This document shows positions 4,615-10,000 of a DNA stretch of 10,000 nt, one piece after another (positions within the stretch are counted from its first letter, which is position 1; every line of letters begins with the position of its first letter). The stretch is from Flavobacterium sp. (GTDB lineage Bacteria; Bacteroidota; Bacteroidia; Flavobacteriales; Flavobacteriaceae): the NCBI RefSeq assembly GCF_020217025.1, contig NZ_JAIWOF010000184.1:1-10000 (forward strand), read 5' to 3'. Below the pieces are notes generated by a model. The model saw only the letters and a list, made by a program, of their open reading frames with translations, did not search any database and was not told where the DNA came from. The position numbers and the translations under genes are program-made.

Positions 4615-7008
4615 TTAGTCTTTTTTTATTATTTTTTTTATCTCTATATAATTATTTGTAATTATTTTTATAAAATACACACCTTTATTCAGTGTATTTA
4701 AATCAATAAAACTTATATCTTCTTTTAATGGATTTGTATATACCAGTCTAGTATTCATATCATATACTTCAATATTTATGATTTCAGAAGTATCAATTTT
4801 TTCTATATTTATTAGTCCAGAGGTCGGATTCGGATACAAAATTAAATGACTATGATCATTTTCAAATTCATTAATATTTAGAGTTGAACATTCAATTAGA
4901 GTAAATATTTGTTTTCCTATTACACTATTATCACCAATTTGTCCATGGTCATTGTTTCCTGATCCTAGAATAGAATTATCAGATTTAATTGTAAATGAAT
5001 GATAATAACCTGCAGATATATTACTCCAAGTTGCAGAACCCCCAATTTGAATTGGGAATGGGCAATCTGATGTATTGTTATTACCCAATTGTCCATAATC
5101 GTTATTACCAAAAGAAAATAATGTGTTATTGTTCTTAACAGCTAAAGAATGAAGAGCGCCTGCAGAAATTTTAGACCATTGACTGCCAATGCCAAATTGC
5201 GTTGGTATTATTTTATTATCATAAGAGTTATTTCCTAATTGTCCATAAGTATTAGATCCAAAAGACCAAATTGATCCATTTGTTTTCAAAGCTAATGAAT
5301 GATAATAACCAGTAGAAATTTTATTCCAATTGGTATCAGTTCCAATCTGAATAGGAATATTTTTATTAATAATGCTATTATCTCCTAATTGTCCATGACT
5401 ATTTAGACCCCAAGCCCAAAGTGTCCCATCTGATTTAATTGCTAAATTATGAGAATTCTTTGTACTTATTTCTTCCCAATTTGTTGAATTTCCAATTTGT
5501 GTAGGTAATACAACAAATGTATTTGTACCATTTCCAATTTGTCCAAATGAATTATCTCCCCAAGCCCATAATGTTTTATTTGTTTTTAATGCTAAATGAT
5601 GAGCAAAGCCAGAAGATATTTTCATCCAGTCATTATCAATTCCAATCTGTGTTGGTAATTGTGAAAAGGGGTAAATTAATATGCCCCATGCCCATAAAGT
5701 TCCATTCGTTTTTAATCCTATTGCATGTGTTGAGCCAGCAGATATTTCAACCCAGTCATTATCATTACCTATCTGTGTTGGTTCTAATTTATTACTATTA
5801 TCGCTTCCACTTAATTGAAAATGAATATTATCGCCCCAACCCCACAAGGTACCATCATTTTTTATTGCTAATGTGAAAAAATTCCCAGTTGATATTTTGG
5901 ACCAGCAAGAAAGGGTAACAGATGTTGTAGCACATTGAATGATTGTTGGAGTAGTTATATTTTGTTCATTTCCATTCCCTATATTTCCATGTAGATTCAA
6001 CCCCCACCCTAATAATGTGCCGTCAGTTTTTATTCCTTTAGTATTACTATTTCCTGAAATTATTTCAACCCAATCATTATTTATGCCAATTTGAGTAGGG
6101 ATAGAGTAAGGGGGTAATCCAGTTACATCACCGAGTTGATTAGAACCATTATCACCCCAACCCCATAAAGTGCCATTCGATTTAATTGCATGTGCAAAAT
6201 AACTACCACATTCAATATTAGTCCAATCATAATCGCCCCCTATTTGAGTAGGGTGTAATACGTTAGTTTGAGTACCAACTCCTATTTCAAAATTTCCATT
6301 TTGACCCCAACCCCAAATTGAGCCATTATTTTTTAATGCTACATTAAACCAATTTTTACTCGAAACTTTTGACCAATCATTATCGACTCCAACCTGAATG
6401 GGATGATTTTTATTAATTACAGTTCCATCACCTATACCTCCTTGATAATTATTACCCCAAGCCCATAATGTTCCATTTGTTTTTATAGCAGTTGTATGAG
6501 AATGTCCAGCAGATATATGCAACCAATCATTTTGTGTTCCTATTTGAACAGGATTAGTTTGATATGTATTTGTACCATCTCCTAATTGCCCCTCATAGTT
6601 TCTGCCAATTCCCCAAAGTGTTCCGTCATATTTTAGAAAAATTCCATGAAAACTTCCAGAAACAACTTTAATCCAATTATTTTCAACACCAATTTGTGTT
6701 GGAATTGAGTAAGAATCATCTAGAAAAGTACCCCATCTCCATAAAGTTCCATCAGATTTAATGCCAAATGAGATATTTTGTCCAGCGGCAATATCAGTCC
6801 AATTATTGTCAGTACCTATTTGTGTTGGGGTATGTTTATCTGTAACTGTTCCATCCCCAAGCTGTTTTTGGTTATTCCATCCCCATGCCCATAGAGTTCC
6901 ATCAGATTTAATAGCTAAAGTGTGATTATCACCAATTTCAACTTTAATCCAACATTGTGAAAAAGATATTTGAGAAATTAAAAATAAACAAAAAAAATTT
7001 TTTTTCAT
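4615..7008 (-). CDS. Secreted double RCC1-propeller protein with T9SS sorting domain
   Basis: A 797-residue exported protein, probably on the cell surface or released. Residues 1-18 are a signal peptide (MKKNFFCLFLISQISFSQ). Fourteen RCC1-type repeats of about 50 residues follow (about 19-707), most carrying GTLWAWG, GQLGDGT and PTQIG motifs; they should fold as beta-propeller blades. They fall into two groups of seven, C19-C359 and C368-C707. Residues 722-797, starting at LILYPNPTSG, form a type A T9SS C-terminal sorting domain with NKGVYFIKI near the end. RCC1 propellers usually bind proteins; no catalytic motif is visible and the ligand is unknown. The DNA looks more A/T-rich than its neighbours, and the gene stands alone between two terminators, which hints at accessory or acquired status. 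The start is fixed by the signal peptide. Confidence 0.93.
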   Translation of the reverse strand: MKKNFFCLFLISQISFSQCWIKVEIGDNHTLAIKSDGTLWAWGWNNQKQLGDGTVTDKHTPTQIGTDNNWTDIAAGQNISFGIKSDGTLWRWGTFLDDSYSIPTQIGVENNWIKVVSGSFHGIFLKYDGTLWGIGRNYEGQLGDGTNTYQTNPVQIGTQNDWLHISAGHSHTTAIKTNGTLWAWGNNYQGGIGDGTVINKNHPIQVGVDNDWSKVSSKNWFNVALKNNGSIWGWGQNGNFEIGVGTQTNVLHPTQIGGDYDWTNIECGSYFAHAIKSNGTLWGWGDNGSNQLGDVTGLPPYSIPTQIGINNDWVEIISGNSNTKGIKTDGTLLGWGLNLHGNIGNGNEQNITTPTIIQCATTSVTLSCWSKISTGNFFTLAIKNDGTLWGWGDNIHFQLSGSDNSNKLEPTQIGNDNDWVEISAGSTHAIGLKTNGTLWAWGILIYPFSQLPTQIGIDNDWMKISSGFAHHLALKTNKTLWAWGDNSFGQIGNGTNTFVVLPTQIGNSTNWEEISTKNSHNLAIKSDGTLWAWGLNSHGQLGDNSIINKNIPIQIGTDTNWNKISTGYYHSLALKTNGSIWSFGSNTYGQLGNNSYDNKIIPTQFGIGSQWSKISAGALHSLAVKNNNTLFSFGNNDYGQLGNNNTSDCPFPIQIGGSATWSNISAGYYHSFTIKSDNSILGSGNNDHGQIGDNSVIGKQIFTLIECSTLNINEFENDHSHLILYPNPTSGLINIEKIDTSEIINIEVYDMNTRLVYTNPLKEDISFIDLNTLNKGVYFIKIITNNYIEIKKIIKKD
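4888..5907 (-). repeat. Second seven-repeat RCC1 block (repeats 8-14)
   Basis: Encodes residues 368-707, from the Cys of SCWSKI to the Cys of LIECST, 340 residues. Repeat 9 (AWGILIYPFSQLPTQIG) lacks the GQLGDGT segment. Repeat 12 begins NGSIW, and repeat 14 has ILGSGNNDHGQIG in place of the LWAWG form. Repeats 11-13 are the most uniform. Confidence 0.8.
5932..6954 (-). repeat. First seven-repeat RCC1 block (repeats 1-7)
   Basis: Encodes residues 19-359, from the Cys of QCWIKV just after the signal peptide to the Cys of IIQCAT, 341 residues. Repeat 2 (RWGTFLDDSYSIPTQIG) lacks the GQLGDGT segment, repeat 5 begins NGSIW, and repeat 7 has LLGWGLNLHGNIG. The same peculiarities recur seven repeats later in the second block. 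Confidence 0.8.
6990..7005. repeat. A8T8 tract right after the RCC1 start codon
   Basis: Eight A (6990-6997) followed by eight T (6998-7005). On the coding strand this follows the ATG directly and encodes KKNFF of the signal peptide. It is self-complementary and made of two homopolymer runs, both prone to slippage. Confidence 0.85.
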
Positions 7009-7126
7009 CTTAGGGTCAATTTATTTTTATTGCTTGGTTATTTTTTCTCATTTCGTTTATATGCTTGACAGAAATCAGAAATAGCCATTCAATTTTGTGT
7101 GTATATGTGTTGCAAAGTAGTTTTTT

Positions 7127-7134
7127 CAAATATA
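7127..7134 (-). promoter_or_regulatory. Candidate -7 element for the RCC1 gene
   Basis: The minus strand reads TATATTTG, matching TAnnTTTG, about 120 bases before the RCC1 start. A second match, TAAATTTG at 7147-7154, has a TTG 17 bases upstream, but that TTG lies inside the terminator hairpin. Neither can be preferred from sequence. The rest of 7009-7160 is A/T-rich, with no gene seen. Confidence 0.3.
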
Positions 7135-7160
7135 ATAAAATATTTACAAATTTAATAAAC

Positions 7161-7191
7161 AAAAAAATCCCCAACTGCTTGGGGATTTTTT
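7161..7191 (-). terminator. Rho-independent terminator of the transketolase operon
   Basis: A 13-base stem (7162-7174 with 7179-7191) contains CCCCAA/TTGGGG and closes on a 4-base loop. On the minus strand it runs into a string of seven T (7167-7161). It lies 18 bases past the stop of the transketolase C-terminal subunit gene and separates that operon from the RCC1 gene. Confidence 0.9.
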
Positions 7192-7209
7192 ATGAATTTA
7201 AAAAGAATA

Positions 7210-8163
7210 TTACTTTCTTTTGATAACTCTTTCTGCCGCTTCTACAATCGCTTGATTGTTTAATTTATATTTTTCCATTAATTGGTCGGGTGTTCCACTT
7301 TCTCCGAAGCTATCGTTTACCGCCACAAATTCTTGTGGTACTAAATGGTTTTGAACTAATGTTCTTGAAACGCTTTCTCCTAAACCACCAATAATGTTAT
7401 GCTCTTCCGCAGTAACAACACAACCTGTTTTCTTAACCGATTTTAAAATTGCTTCTTCGTCTAATGGTTTAATCGTATGAATGTTGATTACTTCAGCCGA
7501 AATTCCTTTTGCTTCTAACGCTTCTGCAGCTACTAACGCTTCCCAAACTAAATGTCCAGTTGCAATAATCGTAACATCGGTTCCTTCGTTTAACATAATA
7601 GCTTTTCCAATTACAAAAGGTTCGTCAGCTGGCATAAAGTTAGGTACCACTGGACGACCAAAACGCAAATAAGCAGGTCCGTGATGATCTGCTAAAGCAA
7701 TAGTTGCTGCCTTAGTTTGATTGTAATCGCAAGTATTGATTACCGTCATTCCTGGTAACATTTTCATCAAACCGATATCTTCTAAGATTTGGTGAGTTGC
7801 TCCGTCTTCTCCAAGCGTTAATCCCGCGTGAGAAGCACAAATTTTCACATTCTTATCTGAATACGCTACTGATTGACGAATTTGATCGTAAACTCTTCCT
7901 GTAGAAAAGTTAGCGAAAGTTCCTGTGAAAGGAATTTTTCCACCAATCGTTAATCCAGCTGCAATTCCAATCATATTCGCTTCTGCAATTCCAATTTGGA
8001 AGAAACGCTCTGGGTGGTTTTTCTTGAAATCATCAAATTTTAATGACCCAATTAAATCCGCACAAAGTGCTACTACATTTTCATTTTTTTGACCTAATTC
8101 AGTCATTCCAGCACCAAATCCTGAACGGGTATCTTTACTGCCTTGATTTATATATTTTTTCAT
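7210..8163 (-). CDS. Transketolase, C-terminal subunit
   Basis: Second half of a split thiamine-diphosphate enzyme of the pentose phosphate pathway, which moves two-carbon ketol units between sugar phosphates in the cytoplasm. The 317 residues hold the pyrimidine-binding (PYR) domain, about 1-170, with the catalytic Glu61 in FFQIGIAEANMIG that activates the cofactor. SHAGLTLGEDGATHQ at 111-125 is the usual loop near the active site. The C-terminal transketolase domain (about 185-310) has the typical TAEEHNIIGGLGE at 251-263. Full activity needs the partner encoded just upstream, whose stop is four bases from this start. Split transketolases are common in Bacteroidota, so this is not a frameshifted single gene. 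The family also includes split enzymes for other sugars, but the context favours the housekeeping one. Confidence 0.93.
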   Translation of the reverse strand: MKKYINQGSKDTRSGFGAGMTELGQKNENVVALCADLIGSLKFDDFKKNHPERFFQIGIAEANMIGIAAGLTIGGKIPFTGTFANFSTGRVYDQIRQSVAYSDKNVKICASHAGLTLGEDGATHQILEDIGLMKMLPGMTVINTCDYNQTKAATIALADHHGPAYLRFGRPVVPNFMPADEPFVIGKAIMLNEGTDVTIIATGHLVWEALVAAEALEAKGISAEVINIHTIKPLDEEAILKSVKKTGCVVTAEEHNIIGGLGESVSRTLVQNHLVPQEFVAVNDSFGESGTPDQLMEKYKLNNQAIVEAAERVIKRK

Positions 8164-8167
8164 AATT

Positions 8168-9013
8168 CTAGTAATCTCCTAAAGTTTCAACATTTTGTTC
8201 TAACGCTTTTGCTAATTGATCATCATTTGGCGCTTTTCCGTGCCAAGCGTGTGTGTGCATCATAAAATCTACTCCGTTACCCATTTCAGTATGTAATAAA
8301 ATACAAACCGGTTTTCCGTTACCTGATTTTGATTTTGCATCAGTTAAACCAGCTTTGATAGCGTCAATGTTGTTTCCTTCTTTGATTTCTAATACAATCC
8401 AATCGAATGCTTCAAACTTAGCTTTTACGCTTCCCATTGCTAAAACTTCGTCTGTAGTTCCGTCAATTTGTTTTCCGTTTAAGTCGATAGTCGCAATTAA
8501 ATTGTCTACTTTTTTAGCTGAAGCATACATAATCGCTTCCCAGTTTTGTCCTTCTTGTAATTCACCATCACCTAAAAGTGCAAAAACCAAATGGTTGTCG
8601 TTATTCAATTTTTTAGCTTGCGCTGCTCCAATTGCAACCGACATTCCTTGTCCTAATGAACCCGAAGCCATTCTGATTCCAGGTAAACCTTCATGAGTTG
8701 TTGGATGCCCTTGTAATCTAGAATTTAATTTTCTAAATGTTGCCAATTCAGCCACTGGAAAGTATCCGCTTCTAGCTAAAACACTATAAAAAACTGGAGA
8801 AATATGTCCGTTTGATAAGAAGAATAAATCCTCACCAATTCCGTTCATATCAAAACCTTCGTTACGTTTCATAACGTCTTGGTAAAGAGTAACCAAAAAC
8901 TCAGCACATCCCAAAGAACCTCCTGGGTGACCTGAATTTACGGCATGAACCATACGAAGAATATCTCTTCGAACTTGTGTTGTAAAATCTTGTAGTTGTT
9001 GCGTGTTAGACAT
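8168..9013 (-). CDS. Transketolase, N-terminal subunit
   Basis: First half of the split transketolase. The 281-residue protein is the pyrophosphate-binding (PP) domain. It shows GHPGGSLG at 28-35 (His29), SNGH at 67-70, QGHPTTHEGLPGI at 101-113 and GSLGQG at 118-123. The thiamine-diphosphate motif starts at GDGELQEGQ (148-156) and ends at Asn179 in DLNGKQIDG, with Asp149 expected to hold the divalent metal. HAWHGKAP near 255-262 matches the C-terminal His motif of the domain. Together with the C-terminal subunit it should form a heterotetramer with active sites at the interfaces. It is the first gene of a two-gene operon with a well-matched promoter about 30 bases upstream. The ATG at 9013 is supported by that promoter. 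Confidence 0.94.
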   Translation of the reverse strand: MSNTQQLQDFTTQVRRDILRMVHAVNSGHPGGSLGCAEFLVTLYQDVMKRNEGFDMNGIGEDLFFLSNGHISPVFYSVLARSGYFPVAELATFRKLNSRLQGHPTTHEGLPGIRMASGSLGQGMSVAIGAAQAKKLNNDNHLVFALLGDGELQEGQNWEAIMYASAKKVDNLIATIDLNGKQIDGTTDEVLAMGSVKAKFEAFDWIVLEIKEGNNIDAIKAGLTDAKSKSGNGKPVCILLHTEMGNGVDFMMHTHAWHGKAPNDDQLAKALEQNVETLGDY

Positions 9014-9044
9014 TATAAAAAGATATATATATGTTAATTGGATG

Positions 9045-9076
9045 CAAAAGTAATTTTATTTTTTTGGTGGTACAAA
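9045..9076 (-). promoter_or_regulatory. Promoter of the transketolase operon
   Basis: On the minus strand, TTTG (9076-9073) is followed after 20 bases by TACTTTTGC (9052-9044). This fits the Bacteroidota housekeeping promoter (TTG at -33, TAnnTTTG at -7) in both motifs and spacing. Transcription should start near 9038, giving a leader of about 25 bases. Confidence 0.72.
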
Positions 9077-9121
9077 TCATTTTGTTAGAAGTTATTAATA
9101 ATCAGTGTTAATCATAAATAA

Positions 9122-9149
9122 TTCTAAATTCCAATTTCTAAATTCTAAA
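9122..9149. repeat. Heptamer array TTCTAAA in the transketolase-tgt spacer
   Basis: Four 7-base units in register: TTCTAAA, TTCCAAT, TTCTAAA, TTCTAAA. Three are identical. They end seven bases before the tgt -7 element and cover the place where its -33 element should be. Confidence 0.7.
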
Positions 9150-9155
9150 ATAAAT

Positions 9156-9163
9156 TATCTTTG
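9156..9163 (+). promoter_or_regulatory. Candidate -7 element for tgt
   Basis: TATCTTTG, followed by C, matches TAnnTTTG 19 bases before the tgt ATG. No clear TTG at -33; the heptamer array occupies that position. The leader would be short, about 13 bases. Confidence 0.5.
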
Positions 9164-9182
9164 CCGTTCGTAAAAGCACAAT

Positions 9183-10000
9183 ATGAAGTTTGATTTAATT
9201 ACCAAAGACCCAAAAAGTAAAGCCAGAGCTGGAAAAATAACAACCGATCACGGTGTTATTGAAACCCCAATTTTTATGCCCGTAGGAACCGTGGCTTCTG
9301 TTAAAGGAGTGCACCAACGTGAGCTAAGAGACGATATTAATCCAGATATTATTTTAGGAAATACCTATCACTTATATTTAAGACCTCAAACCAAAATTTT
9401 AGAAGCGGCTGGAGGATTACATAAATTCATGAATTGGGATAGAAATATCTTAACCGATTCGGGTGGATATCAAGTGTATTCGCTTTCTTCAAACAGAAAA
9501 ATTAAAGAAGAAGGTGTTAAGTTCAAATCGCATATTGATGGTTCGTACCATTTCTTTTCACCGGAAAATGTAATGGAAATTCAACGTACTATTGGTGCTG
9601 ATATCATCATGGCTTTCGACGAATGTACGCCTTATCCATGCGATTATCGTTATGCAAAGCGTTCGATGCACATGACACATCGTTGGTTAGATAGATGTAT
9701 CAATCATTTAGAAAAATTACCATTTAAATACGGTTACGAACAAACGTTTTTTCCAATTGTTCAAGGAAGTACGTATAAAGATTTAAGAGAACAATCGGCG
9801 GAATATATTGCAAATGCTGGTGCACAAGGAAACGCTATTGGCGGACTTTCAGTAGGAGAACCAGCTGAAGAAATGTATGCAATGACAGAAGTTGTTACCG
9901 CTATTCTTCCAGAAGACAAACCAAGATATTTAATGGGTGTGGGAACGCCAATCAATATTTTAGAGAATATTGCGTTAGGAATTGATATGTTTGATTGTGT
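9183..10000 (+). CDS. tgt: tRNA-guanine (queuine) transglycosylase, 3' end missing
   Basis: The enzyme swaps guanine-34 for the queuosine precursor preQ1 in tRNAs with GUN anticodons. The 272 full codons visible start MKFDLITKDPKSKARAG and show the family landmarks: ETPIFMPVGT (27-36), LGNTYHLYLRP (58-68), and TDSGGYQV (91-98) with Asp92 as the likely base. FDECTPYP (145-152), VQGSTYKDLR (193-202), GGLSVGEP (220-227) and LMGVGTP (250-256) follow. The last codons read GIDMFDC, which carries the nucleophilic aspartate region. The zinc-binding Cys/His cluster of the family lies beyond the window edge, so completeness cannot be judged. The gene is transcribed divergently from transketolase. The first ATG after the -7 element is used as the start. 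Confidence 0.96.
   Translation, partial: MKFDLITKDPKSKARAGKITTDHGVIETPIFMPVGTVASVKGVHQRELRDDINPDIILGNTYHLYLRPQTKILEAAGGLHKFMNWDRNILTDSGGYQVYSLSSNRKIKEEGVKFKSHIDGSYHFFSPENVMEIQRTIGADIIMAFDECTPYPCDYRYAKRSMHMTHRWLDRCINHLEKLPFKYGYEQTFFPIVQGSTYKDLREQSAEYIANAGAQGNAIGGLSVGEPAEEMYAMTEVVTAILPEDKPRYLMGVGTPINILENIALGIDMFDC

Noticed and set aside
5517..5876. 119-codon plus-strand open frame inside the RCC1 gene
   Set aside because: It is repetitive only because it mirrors the RCC1 repeats; no independent support.
4888..6954. Regularly spaced DNA repeats as a CRISPR array
   Set aside because: The repeats are degenerate, about 150 bases apart and in frame within one long coding sequence; they encode RCC1 blades.
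8253..8696. 147-codon plus-strand open frame opposite the transketolase N-terminal gene
   Set aside because: It is the antisense of a conserved domain whose motifs are intact on the other strand; no promoter or family resemblance.
7210..9013. Transketolase broken into two genes by a frameshift or stop
   Set aside because: Each half has its own start, stop and complete domain, with a four-base gap. Split transketolases are normal in Bacteroidota.

Overview
The window looks like chromosomal DNA of a flavobacterium (Bacteroidota, probably Flavobacteriaceae). The evidence is strong A/T richness, a secreted protein with a C-terminal type IX secretion (T9SS) sorting domain, a transketolase split into two genes, and promoter -7 elements of the Bacteroidota form TAnnTTTG. 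No Shine-Dalgarno-like sequence stands out before the starts. No mobile element, tRNA, rRNA or CRISPR array was seen, and no gene-free stretch exceeds 300 bases.

Layout. Positions 1-2839 hold minus-strand genes, read from right to left: a class I SAM methyltransferase that overlaps a ZIP metal transporter by one base, then a bacterial PH-domain protein, murQ, and the first 13 codons of a probably exported protein cut off by the window edge. A compact divergent promoter region (2840-2925) separates these from two plus-strand genes: a THUMP-domain rRNA-type methyltransferase and a small two-helix membrane protein, closed by a strong terminator at 4394-4428. A roughly 220-base spacer with hairpins follows. 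Next comes a long minus-strand gene (4615-7008) for a secreted RCC1-repeat protein. Right of it a terminator (7161-7191) ends a minus-strand pair encoding the C- and N-terminal halves of transketolase. A second divergent spacer (9014-9182) carries promoters for transketolase and for tgt, which runs off the right edge.

Most genes are housekeeping: peptidoglycan recycling (murQ), metal uptake (ZIP), rRNA and tRNA modification (THUMP methyltransferase, Tgt), and the pentose phosphate pathway (transketolase). The accessory-looking gene is the RCC1 protein. It has 14 repeats in two blocks of seven, each block bounded by cysteines. Repeat n resembles repeat n+7 in specific ways, including a shortened second blade in both blocks, so the gene looks like a duplicated seven-bladed propeller exported by T9SS. 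Smaller observations include interlocked divergent promoters, short tandem repeats with a 7-base period at three places, and an A8T8 tract just after the start codon of the RCC1 gene. I found no clear new multi-gene system.
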